Shown here in pieces: positions 1-7,225 of a DNA stretch of 64,000 nucleotides. The translations under genes were made by a program, and so were the position numbers. The notes under the pieces were generated by a model that was given only the letters and a program-made list of their open reading frames with translations, did not search any database and was not told where the DNA came from. The DNA comes from Rhodospirillaceae bacterium SYSU D60007 (GTDB lineage: Bacteria > Pseudomonadota > Alphaproteobacteria > Reyranellales > Reyranellaceae). The first letter of the stretch is position 1. Every line of letters starts with the position of its first letter. The stretch covers positions 1-64,000 of the forward strand of contig QOCQ01000003.1 of NCBI GenBank assembly GCA_003574685.1. The letters run 5' to 3'.

Positions 1-16
1 TGCTATCTGTTGTCAT
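1..16 (-). CDS. Start of a divergently transcribed gene (5 codons only)
   Basis: On the minus strand an ATG at 16-14 is followed by an open frame (M-T-T-D-S) that leaves the window. A GGAG sequence lies 8 nt upstream of this ATG (bases 25-28), a normal Shine-Dalgarno distance. The gene would be divergent from the molybdenum hydroxylase gene at 222 and share its 205-bp upstream region, which carries a phased repeat. A divergent regulator would fit that layout, but five codons cannot show a family, so the product is unknown. Confidence 0.35.
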
Positions 17-133
17 GGCGTGATCTCCGCCGGCGCGCTAACGCCGGTTGTTGCTTGTTGGTCCAAGCCGGAGATTACGCCTCCTTCAAATTCCAACCAC
101 TTCCGCGACAGCACCCCAAACCGCCGTGTCTAC

Positions 134-192
134 CTGTCTCAAGCTGTCTCCGGTCTTGCGTCTGACTGTCTCAACCTGTCTCAATGTGTCCC
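134..192. repeat. Phased CTGTCTC repeats in a divergent promoter region
   Basis: The heptamer CTGTCTC occurs at 134, 144, 166 and 176, and a degenerate copy (GTGTCCC) at 186. Steps are 10, 22, 10 and 10 bp, close to whole helical turns, so the copies lie on about the same DNA face. Three copies extend to CTGTCTCAA. The array ends about 30 bp before the start codon at 222, with the Shine-Dalgarno GGGAGGAG (205-212) in between. Such an array between divergent genes is typical of a regulator operator; no regulator is identified in the window. Confidence 0.5.
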
Positions 193-221
193 AAACGTGA
201 GGCCGGGAGGAGCGTGCGTTC

Positions 222-2576
222 ATGGGAAAGTACGGCATCGGGCAGCCGGTCCTGCGCTTCGAGGATCCGCGCCTGCTGCGCGGGCAGGGCCGCTACATCA
301 ATGATGTGAACCTTCCGGGGCAGGCGCATGCCGTGCTGCTGCGCTCGCCGCACGCGCATGCCCGCATCCGCTCGATCGAGGTCGCGGCGGCCAGGGCGGC
401 GCCGGGCGTCATCGCTGTCTACACGGGTGCCGACTACGCGGCTGACGGGCTGGGCATGCCCAGGGCCACCATGCCGCGCAAGCGCGGGGATGGCTCACCC
501 ATGTTCGCCCCGCAGCGGCCCGCTCTGGTGACGGACAGGGTGCGCTATGTCGGCGATCCGGTCGCTATGATTGTCGCCGAAACGCTGGCGCAGGCGAAGG
601 ATGCCGCCGAACTCATCGAGGTGGACTACGAGCCCTTGCCATCCGTGACGGATACGGCGCAGGCGGCATCGCCGGGGGCGCCGGCGGTGTGGGACGAGTG
701 TCCCGATAACGTCTCCAATGTTGTCGAACGCGGCAACAAGGCGGCTACCGAAGCAGCGTTCCAGAAGGCGGCGCGAGTGATCCGCCGGCGCTACGTCGTC
801 ACCCGGGTGCATGCCCAGTACATGGAGCCGCGCGGGGCGCTGGGCACCTACGACCCCGGCGAGGACAGGCTGACGCTCTACGCCGATGTCCAGTATCCCC
901 ATCGCGTGCGCAACATGCTGGCGCAGAGCGTGTTCCGCATCCCCGAGAGCAAGCTGCGTGTGATCGGCGGCGATGTCGGCGGCGCCTTCGGCACCAAGGG
1001 CTGGCAATATGTGGAGCACCGCCTCGTCCTGTGGGCGGCGCGCAAGCTGCTGCGGCCGGTGAAATGGACCTGCGAGCGCTCGGAGGCGGTGATGGCCGAC
1101 GAGCATGGCCGCGACAACATCGGCGATATCGAGCTGGCGCTGGACGCCGACAACAGGTTCATCGGGCTGCGTCTGCACATGCTGGCGAACCTCGGCGCCT
1201 ATATCGGCTCCGACCGCAACCTCCTGACGCCGTTCGGACAAATCGGCACGGTGACCGGCGTCTACAGCATCCCGGCGGCGTACGTGCACATCACCGGTCT
1301 GCTGTCCAACACCAATCCCACCGCGCCATATCGCGGTGCCGGACGGCCCGAGGCCATCTACCTCATCGAGCGCCTGATCGACGATGCAGCGCGAGAGCTG
1401 GGCGTGGATCGCATCGAGCTTCGCCGCCGCAACATGCTGCCGTCCTCGGCGCTGCCGTACCAGGCGCCGCTCGGCCCGTACTACGATTGCGGCGAGTTCG
1501 AGAAAAACCTCGACATGGCGCTGAAGCTGGCGGATGTGGCAGGATTTGCCGCCCGGCGCGAGGAGTCGCGTCGTCGCGGCAAGCTGCGCGGCCTTGGCGT
1601 GGTGAACGCAATCGAGCAGGCCGCCGGCACGGTGCAGCCGGAGTACGCCGAGATCCGTTTCAACCCCGGCGGCTCGGCGATGATGCTGCTCGGCACCAAG
1701 GCGCAGGGCCAGGGCCACGAAACCATGTACAAGCAGATCCTGCACGAACGGCTGGGCATCGATCCGGCGGACGTGCAGTTCATCGACGGTGACACCGACC
1801 GGGTCGCTTTCGGCATGGGCACCATGGGCTCGCGCTCCACCGTCCTTGGCGGCTCGGCGCTCTGGCTTGCCGCCGACAAGGTGATCGAAAAGGGCAGGAA
1901 GATTGCCGCTCACCTGCTGGAGGCCTCGGCAGAGGACATCGAGTTTGCCGACGGCAGCTTCCGCGTGGCGGGCACCGACCGCGCCTTGGCGCTGAAGCAG
2001 GTGGCGATGGCCGCCTTCCAGCCGGCGCGTCTCCCGCCGGGCATGGAAGGCGGGCTTTACGAGCATACGACTTACGTGCCGCCGAAGGACACGTTTCCCA
2101 ACGGCTGCCATATCTGCGAGGTCGAGATCGACCGCGAGACCGGCCATGTGCAGCTTGTGCGCTACGCTGTGGTGGATGATGTCGGCACGGTGATCAACCC
2201 TGTCGGCCTCAAGGGCCAGATCCATGGCGGTGTCGCCCAGGGCGTGGGGCAGATCCTGATGGAGCGAGTCGTGTGGGACCGCGAGTCGGGACAGCTCCTT
2301 ACGGCCAGCTTCCAGGACTACGCGATGCCGCGGGCGGACACGCTGAGCAACATGGAGATCCAGAGCAACCCGGTGCCGACCCGCTTCAATCCGCTGGGCG
2401 CCAAGGGGGCAGGGGAGGCCGGCACCGTCGGCGCGATGCCGGCGGTCATGAACGCGATCATGGATGCGCTGGCGGAAGTCGGCGTGACGCAGCTCGACAT
2501 GCCCGCCACGCCCGATCGTGTCTGGCAGGCGATGCAGCGGGCGCGGGTGCCGAACGGAGGAGGACCATGGCCGTGA
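222..2576 (+). CDS. Xanthine dehydrogenase/CO dehydrogenase-family large subunit (molybdopterin-binding)
   Basis: 784 aa, the usual length for a CoxL/aldehyde-oxidoreductase large subunit, which carries the molybdenum cofactor and hydroxylates an aldehyde, aromatic or N-heterocyclic substrate. Visible marks are the N-terminal a/b hammerhead domain (about 1-140), the cofactor-binding GGAFG at 253-257, PYRGAGRPE at 369-377, and the C-terminal GAKGAGEAGT block with the catalytic-type Glu near 732. The cysteine loop AYRCSFR of true CO dehydrogenases is absent, so CO is not the substrate. GGGAGGAG 9 nt upstream supports the start. The gene overlaps the next by 10 bp. No FeS or FAD subunit gene follows, so these partners must be elsewhere, perhaps left of the window. 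The substrate is unknown. Confidence 0.9.
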   Translation: MGKYGIGQPVLRFEDPRLLRGQGRYINDVNLPGQAHAVLLRSPHAHARIRSIEVAAARAAPGVIAVYTGADYAADGLGMPRATMPRKRGDGSPMFAPQRPALVTDRVRYVGDPVAMIVAETLAQAKDAAELIEVDYEPLPSVTDTAQAASPGAPAVWDECPDNVSNVVERGNKAATEAAFQKAARVIRRRYVVTRVHAQYMEPRGALGTYDPGEDRLTLYADVQYPHRVRNMLAQSVFRIPESKLRVIGGDVGGAFGTKGWQYVEHRLVLWAARKLLRPVKWTCERSEAVMADEHGRDNIGDIELALDADNRFIGLRLHMLANLGAYIGSDRNLLTPFGQIGTVTGVYSIPAAYVHITGLLSNTNPTAPYRGAGRPEAIYLIERLIDDAARELGVDRIELRRRNMLPSSALPYQAPLGPYYDCGEFEKNLDMALKLADVAGFAARREESRRRGKLRGLGVVNAIEQAAGTVQPEYAEIRFNPGGSAMMLLGTKAQGQGHETMYKQILHERLGIDPADVQFIDGDTDRVAFGMGTMGSRSTVLGGSALWLAADKVIEKGRKIAAHLLEASAEDIEFADGSFRVAGTDRALALKQVAMAAFQPARLPPGMEGGLYEHTTYVPPKDTFPNGCHICEVEIDRETGHVQLVRYAVVDDVGTVINPVGLKGQIHGGVAQGVGQILMERVVWDRESGQLLTASFQDYAMPRADTLSNMEIQSNPVPTRFNPLGAKGAGEAGTVGAMPAVMNAIMDALAEVGVTQLDMPATPDRVWQAMQRARVPNGGGPWP

Positions 2577-3514
2577 TCAAGGTGAAGGACCTGGCTTATG
2601 GGCGGCTGCGCGCGCCGGATCTCGATGCCATGGAGGAGTTCCTGACGCATTTCGGGCTGATCCGTGCCGAGCGCACGCCGACGGCGCTTTACATGCGCGG
2701 CTCCGATCCGCCGCACCATATTCACGTCACGGAGAAGGGCGAGCCGCGCTGCGTCGGGTTCGCATGGTACGCGGCCAGTGAGGATGACCTCAGGCGGCTG
2801 GCGACGATGCCGGGCGCATCGGGCATAGAGACTCTCGACGAACCAGGCGGTGGCAGGCGCGTACGGCTGACCGAGCCGAACGGCTATCAGATCGAGGTGC
2901 TGCACGGGATGCAGCAACTGCCGCCCGTCCCCGTCGTACGTGATCCCATGAACTCCGGCGCGGAGCCCCTGCGTCGCGCGGGCCGGCTGATGCGCCTGGC
3001 GAACTCGCCGGCGCCGGTCAAGCGCATCGGCCACGTGGTGCTGGCCTCGCCGCGCGTGATGGAGACGGTGCGGTGGTTCCGCGAGATGCTGGGCCTGACC
3101 TGCTCGGACGACGTCTATGCCGGCAGCCGGGAGAACATCATCGGTTCGTTCAATCGACTCGATCGCGGCAGTGACTACGTGGACCATCACGTCTTCTTTT
3201 GCGTGCACAACGAGAAGGCCGGCCTGAACCATCTTTCATTCGAGGTGCCGGATATCGATGCCGTCTTCCAGGACCACGAATATCTGATGCGGCTGGGCAA
3301 GTATGAGCATATGTGGGGCATCGGCCGGCACCTGCTGGGCAGCCAGGTGTATGACTACTGGTGTGATCCGTGGCGTCGGGTTCACGAGCGCTGGGCCGAC
3401 ACCGACCGGCTGAATGCGGCGAATGGCGGCAATCTGCTGAGCGTGGAGGAGGGGTTCGCCTCGCAATGGGGCGACCGGCCGCCGGAGAAGTTCATCGGCC
3501 ACGCCACGCCGTAG
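2567..3514 (+). CDS. Two-domain VOC (glyoxalase/extradiol dioxygenase-fold) protein
   Basis: 315 aa beginning at ATG 2567 inside the end of the molybdenum hydroxylase gene, with GGAGGA just upstream; the same frame is open further upstream but only as a shadow. Two vicinal-oxygen-chelate modules are visible, about 5-120 and 148-290. The second keeps candidate metal ligands: His in IGHVVL, His in GLNHLSFEV and Glu in RVHERW, the H-H-E pattern of type I extradiol dioxygenases. The first module has lost most ligands, as is usual in these enzymes. Translational coupling to the molybdenum hydroxylase suggests a catabolic pair, hydroxylation followed by ring cleavage. That pathway is inference; a non-dioxygenase VOC enzyme is possible. 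Confidence 0.8.
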   Translation: MAVIKVKDLAYGRLRAPDLDAMEEFLTHFGLIRAERTPTALYMRGSDPPHHIHVTEKGEPRCVGFAWYAASEDDLRRLATMPGASGIETLDEPGGGRRVRLTEPNGYQIEVLHGMQQLPPVPVVRDPMNSGAEPLRRAGRLMRLANSPAPVKRIGHVVLASPRVMETVRWFREMLGLTCSDDVYAGSRENIIGSFNRLDRGSDYVDHHVFFCVHNEKAGLNHLSFEVPDIDAVFQDHEYLMRLGKYEHMWGIGRHLLGSQVYDYWCDPWRRVHERWADTDRLNAANGGNLLSVEEGFASQWGDRPPEKFIGHATP

Positions 3515-3545
3515 CCGGCAGGCAACGAGGACGAGCGAGGAAACC

Positions 3546-4343
3546 ATGGACCTGGGACTTTCGGGAAAGAGCGTGATCGTGACGGGCGGCGGATCGAACA
3601 TCGGCCGTGCCATTGCCCTGGGCTTCGCGCGTGAAGGCGCGAATGTGACCGTGGCCGAGCTGGACGCGCGCCAGGGCGAAGCGGTGGTGCAGGAGGCGCA
3701 GAAGCTCGGCAGCGGCAAGGCAGCGGTTGTGGCCACTGACGTGACTGATTTCGCGCAGGTCCAGAAGCTGGTGGACACCGTGGTGGCGCAGCATGGCGGA
3801 GTCGACGTGCTGGTGAACAGCGTCGGCTGGGACCAGCTCATGTATTTCACCCAGACAACGCCCGAGTTCTGGGAGAAGATCGTTCGCCTCAACTATTTCA
3901 GCGTGCTCAACTGCACCCGCGCCGTGCTCGACCCGATGATCAAGGCGGGGCACGGTGCCATCGTCTCGCTGAGCTCCGACGCCAGCCGCCAGGGAGAGCC
4001 GCGCGAGGCGGTGTACGGCGGCATCAAGGCAGGCATCAATGCCTTCATGAAGACCATCGCGCGGGAAAATGGCCGCTATGGCATCCGCTGCAATGCGGTG
4101 TGTCCGGGGGTCACGGTGCCGACGGACAAGGCCGAAGTCGGCGCGCACAGCATGTGGGTGCGCAAGGAGTCCATGTTCACCGACGAGCAGCTTGAGAAGG
4201 TGGCCAAGGCCCTGCCGCTGCGCCGTATCGGCCGGCCGCAGGATGTCGCCAACGCCGTGCTCTTCCTGGCCTCGGACGCGGTTGCCGGCTACATCACCGG
4301 CCAGGTGCTGAGCGTCAGCGGCGGCTACAGCATGATCGGATAG
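3546..4343 (+). CDS. Short-chain dehydrogenase/reductase (SDR)
   Basis: 265 aa classical SDR. The nucleotide-binding TGGGSNIG is at 13-20, and the catalytic Y-x3-K is Y157/K161 (YGGIK), with the serines of SLSSDAS upstream. The C-terminal ITGQVLSVSGGYS is typical of the family. It lies 31 bp after the VOC gene on the same strand, with GAGGAAACC before the ATG, so it is probably the third gene of the molybdenum hydroxylase operon and oxidises or reduces an intermediate of that route. Its stop codon is one base from the stop of the convergent acyl-CoA dehydrogenase gene. The substrate cannot be assigned. Confidence 0.9.
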   Translation: MDLGLSGKSVIVTGGGSNIGRAIALGFAREGANVTVAELDARQGEAVVQEAQKLGSGKAAVVATDVTDFAQVQKLVDTVVAQHGGVDVLVNSVGWDQLMYFTQTTPEFWEKIVRLNYFSVLNCTRAVLDPMIKAGHGAIVSLSSDASRQGEPREAVYGGIKAGINAFMKTIARENGRYGIRCNAVCPGVTVPTDKAEVGAHSMWVRKESMFTDEQLEKVAKALPLRRIGRPQDVANAVLFLASDAVAGYITGQVLSVSGGYSMIG

Positions 4344-4344
4344 C

Positions 4345-5499
4345 TCAGTAGGGCACGGCGATGCGGCCGACCTTCTCGCGGGCGATGATCATCTTCTGAA
4401 TCTGCTCGGTACCGTCGCCGATCATCAGGCCAAGAATGTCGCGCATGCGCTGCTGGTGCGGCAGGTCGCGGCTGAAGCCGGCATGGCCGTGCGTGAGCAG
4501 GCAGCGGTGCGCCGTGTCGAAAGCCACCTTGGGCGCCCACCATTTGCACATCGCTGCTTCCGCGGTGTGCGGCCGACCCTGGTCACGCAGCCAGAGGGTC
4601 TGGTAGCACAACAGCCGTGCCGCGTTGAGCAGCGTCTCTGCCTCGGCCAGCGGCTCGGTAACGCCCTGGTACTTCGCGAGCGGATTGCCGAAGGCCTCGC
4701 GCTGGGTGATGTATGTCCAGGTCTCGTCGAGAGAAGCGCGCGCCGCAGCCAGCACCTGCAACCCAATCAGGGCACGACTGTAGTCGAAGCCGTTCATCAC
4801 CTGGTGGAAGCCCGCCCCTTCCTGGCCGATGCGGCGGGTCTCATCGACACGCACGTCGTCGAAGAAGATCGAACCGCGGCCGACTGCAGCCGAGCCGACA
4901 TCGGTGAATGCCGTGCGCGAGATGCCGGGTGCGTCCAGCGGAACAAGGAACGCGGTCACGCCGCGGGCGCGGTCACCCGGCTGGCCGGTCCGCGCGAACG
5001 CCACCACGTGATCGGCCTGGGTCGCCAGCGAAATCGACGTCTTTTCGCCGCGCAGGATGTAGGCGTTCGCGTCACGGCGCGCGCTCATCGCCAGGCTGGC
5101 CGCGTCGGAACCGGCGCGCGGTTCTGTCAGGCCAAGCGCCACCAAGGTATCGCCGGAAATGATTTTGCGGACAATCGGATCCGCCACCTCGGCACACGCA
5201 TGATGTGCCAGCAGGATGCCGAGCAGGGATCCGAGGAGGCAGACGTAGCCGACATTCATGTCGGAGTATGCAATTTCCTCGATGACGATGCCGGCGGTAA
5301 TGCCACCGGCGTCAAGGCCGCCGAACTGGGAGGGCAGCTCGGGGCCGATGAGCCCAAGCCCACCCATCTCGCGCACGAGTGCGCGATCGATCGTGCCGGC
5401 AGCCTCGCGCGCGGCGTAACTGCCGAGCAACCGGTCGCGTGCAAAACGGCGCGCCGTTTCGCGAAAGGCCCGCTGGTCGGACGTGAACTCGAAGTCCAT
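4345..5499 (-). CDS. Acyl-CoA dehydrogenase family protein
   Basis: 384 aa from ATG 5499 (MDFEFTSDQRAF), chosen because GGGAG lies 6 nt upstream; an upstream in-frame ATG at 5604 adds residues unlike the family. FAD-dependent acyl-CoA dehydrogenases introduce an alpha-beta double bond into acyl-CoAs. The protein shows the N-terminal helical domain, the mid-domain block LTEPRAGSDA and the C-terminal HGHAGFSRDL and IGDGTEQIQKMIIAR blocks, which follow the family pattern for flavin contact. It converges on the SDR gene with a one-base gap and is transcribed from the 5.5-6.0 kb intergenic region. Chain length or substrate preference is not visible. Confidence 0.88.
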   Translation of the reverse strand: MDFEFTSDQRAFRETARRFARDRLLGSYAAREAAGTIDRALVREMGGLGLIGPELPSQFGGLDAGGITAGIVIEEIAYSDMNVGYVCLLGSLLGILLAHHACAEVADPIVRKIISGDTLVALGLTEPRAGSDAASLAMSARRDANAYILRGEKTSISLATQADHVVAFARTGQPGDRARGVTAFLVPLDAPGISRTAFTDVGSAAVGRGSIFFDDVRVDETRRIGQEGAGFHQVMNGFDYSRALIGLQVLAAARASLDETWTYITQREAFGNPLAKYQGVTEPLAEAETLLNAARLLCYQTLWLRDQGRPHTAEAAMCKWWAPKVAFDTAHRCLLTHGHAGFSRDLPHQQRMRDILGLMIGDGTEQIQKMIIAREKVGRIAVPY

Positions 5500-5994
5500 G
5501 CGCATCTCCCGTTGTCGCCAGCGAACCTGCGGTGCTGGCACGACTTTGGCATGCCGCCGTTCGTGCCATGCGGATGCGTCGAATGGCAGCACGCATCGAA
5601 GCATCAGTGAAACTTGCCTGGTGCATGGTCCACAAGTGCGGGCAGAACCACCCGGTTTTTGCGCACAGGGGTTTCATCACTCTGGAGGTTGTGACTTCCT
5701 TGTGGCCACGACGGAAAACGGAAAACGAAGGCGCCGGTACGCGATTTTCGCCCAAAACTGGCCTCAAACGTGAATCAGGGTCTGCGGAACTTGAGGGTGG
5801 GGTGTTCGTTACAGCAACGCTCCAGATCGCGGTCACCGAAAGGCAACGGGCAGACACGAATGGTCACACAGGTTGTGGGCATGAGCAGCATCGTTGCTGC
5901 TCGGGCTGGCAAGAAGGCGAGAGCAAACGGGGAGAAGAACACGCGATGAGCACGAAGTGCCACGGCAGGCGTATTTTCCGCATTGGGAATCAAC
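5500..5994. other. 495-bp intergenic region between divergent genes
   Basis: No convincing gene lies here. It should hold the promoters for the acyl-CoA dehydrogenase gene (minus) and the lipoprotein/response regulator genes (plus). Visible details are a tandem GGAAAAC at 5713-5726, GGTCACC at 5831-5837 and GGTCACA at 5862-5868. The two GGTCAC half-sites are 31 bp apart and resemble half of the box found before the exopolysaccharide genes. A 22-codon frame at 5880-5948 and a frame starting at 5946 after GGGGAG have no recognisable content. Confidence 0.6.
5831..5872 (+). promoter_or_regulatory. GGTCAC half-sites upstream of the lipoprotein/two-component operon
   Basis: GGTCACC at 5831 and GGTCACACAGG at 5862 are spaced 31 bp, about three helical turns. 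They match the second half (TGATCAC) of the exopolysaccharide-locus box with one mismatch each, but the first half is not conserved at the 11-bp distance. If the response regulator downstream recognises the box, these could serve autoregulation. Weak evidence. Confidence 0.25.
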
Positions 5995-6486
5995 ATGATC
6001 CGCAACAGCCTGGTCCCATCATTCATCGGTGCCAGCTCCGTTCTCCTCTCCGCATGCGGGTTCTTGCAGGACGCGCAGCATCCGAGGCAACGGCCGCCGG
6101 CAAAGCCCATGGCGGTGCGCGCCCCCACGCCGGCGGCCGCCGCGACGGGGCGGTCTGCTTCGCGGACAGATGGGGCCAGGAATGGCGGCACACGCGTCGC
6201 AACGGAAGACGACCGCAAGCCCACGGCCACCCCGGTAAGGCTGGTCGGTCTCGGCGAACAGGAACTGCGCGAACTGCTGGGTCCACCGGCAGCGGAGGAG
6301 GAACGGCCGCCGGGCAAGGTTTGGCACTACAGAAAAGGAAGGTGCACGCTTGACGTTTCACTCTACCCGGATGTCCAGACCAGGAAATTCGGAACGCTGA
6401 CCTACGAGGTGAAGAGCGATGACAACACTGATGAAGGAAAGCGAATCTGCCTGGCCGACCTACAGTCCCGCGGCGAGGGCAGGTGA
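5995..6486 (+). CDS. Small lipoprotein of unknown function
   Basis: 163 aa. ATG 5995 is chosen over an upstream TTG because it starts a compact lipoprotein signal peptide ending in the lipobox LSAC (Cys near residue 21), with GGGA 6 nt before it. A low-complexity Pro/Ala/Arg segment follows to about residue 85. The C-terminal globular part has the patterns VGLGEQELRELLGPP, KVWHYRKGRCTLDVSLY and KRICLADLQ. This resembles small BamE/SmpA-like lipoproteins, but I cannot name a family with confidence. Its 3' end overlaps the response regulator frame by 68 bp, so the two are probably co-transcribed and translationally linked. It may be an envelope-stress sensor accessory, which is inference. Confidence 0.7.
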   Translation: MIRNSLVPSFIGASSVLLSACGFLQDAQHPRQRPPAKPMAVRAPTPAAAATGRSASRTDGARNGGTRVATEDDRKPTATPVRLVGLGEQELRELLGPPAAEEERPPGKVWHYRKGRCTLDVSLYPDVQTRKFGTLTYEVKSDDNTDEGKRICLADLQSRGEGR

Positions 6487-7225
6487 CGCTACCGGCGATC
6501 GCGTGCGACTCATCTTCGTCGATGACGATGATGACTATCGCGAGGTGGCGGGCGCGGAGCTGGCCGACCACGGCTTCGACGTCGTCCCGCTTTCGGATGG
6601 CGCGGCGGCTCTTGACTACCTGAGCGGTGGCGGCGAAGGCGACGTCATCGTGCTCGACTGGAACCTGCCGAGCATGACCGGAATTGACCTGCTGCCGAAG
6701 CTGCGGCGGCGGGGGATCCATCTGCCGATCATCTTCCTCACAGGCCAGTCGTCCCGCGCCCACGAAAGCCTTGCGCTGGAGCGCGGTGCGCTCGACTTCG
6801 TCGACAAGTCGCGCGGCATGGGTATTCTGGCCAAGCGCATCCGGCTCATCGTCGAGGCGGGAAAGCAGCCGCCCGAATTGCAGGCCGAGGAACTCCTGCA
6901 ATGCGGCAAGCTGGTGCTGCGGCCGCGGGTAAGCCGCGCCTACTGGAACGATGTTGACGTCAACCTGACGTTGACCGAGTTCAACATCGTGCGTCTTCTG
7001 GCATCGAGCGTCGGCGAGTATGTGACCTATCGTGCGGTTTACGACTGCATGCACCACGTCGGCTTCATCGCCGGGAGCGGCGAAGATGGCTACAGAACAA
7101 ACGTCCGTTCCTCGATCAAGCGGATTCGCAACAAGTTCCGCGCCATTGACGCCGATTTCGGCGAAATCGAGAATTTCCCCTCATTTGGCTATCGCTGGGG
7201 CAGAGGAGCGACGCCGGCCGCCTGA
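6419..7225 (+). CDS. OmpR/PhoB-type response regulator
   Basis: 268 aa. The receiver domain (about 29-145) has the acidic pocket VDDDDDY, phosphoacceptor Asp80 (VLDWNLPSM), the Thr of FLTGQ and the Lys of VDKSRG. A winged-helix DNA-binding domain follows (about 160-260; LTLTEFNIVRLL, YRTNVRSSIKRIRNKF and the SFGYRW wing). The first 28 residues are an unusual extension overlapping the lipoprotein gene; GTG 6503 is an alternative start that removes it. The kinase gene follows in an overlapping frame, and the exopolysaccharide locus comes next. By position and domain type it is the leading candidate to bind the 11-bp-period direct repeats found before the polymer genes. Confidence 0.9.
   Translation: MTTLMKESESAWPTYSPAARAGDATGDRVRLIFVDDDDDYREVAGAELADHGFDVVPLSDGAAALDYLSGGGEGDVIVLDWNLPSMTGIDLLPKLRRRGIHLPIIFLTGQSSRAHESLALERGALDFVDKSRGMGILAKRIRLIVEAGKQPPELQAEELLQCGKLVLRPRVSRAYWNDVDVNLTLTEFNIVRLLASSVGEYVTYRAVYDCMHHVGFIAGSGEDGYRTNVRSSIKRIRNKFRAIDADFGEIENFPSFGYRWGRGATPAA

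Noticed and set aside
29-46. CCGGCG-CGCTAA-CGCCGG hairpin read as a terminator
   Set aside because: It lies just upstream of the ribosome site of the divergent minus-strand gene and no T run follows on either strand. More likely incidental or a leader structure.
495-2225. Long minus-strand open frame (576 codons) opposite the molybdenum hydroxylase gene
   Set aside because: It is an antisense shadow of a GC-rich gene: Arg/His-rich composition, no recognisable domain, and the plus-strand gene has clear motifs and a ribosome site.
2190-2580. TTGATCAC-type 8-mers inside coding regions (for example 2190, 2571, 10940, 47455)
   Set aside because: These are Val-Ile-Asn/Lys codons (GTG ATC AA). They lack the upstream YCACA half at the 11-bp distance, so the 8-mer alone is not counted as a box.
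5880-5948. 22-codon ORF ending in an ATGA overlap with a second frame at 5946
   Set aside because: No distinctive composition or similarity, and the second frame runs antiphase into the lipoprotein gene. Probably leader sequence.
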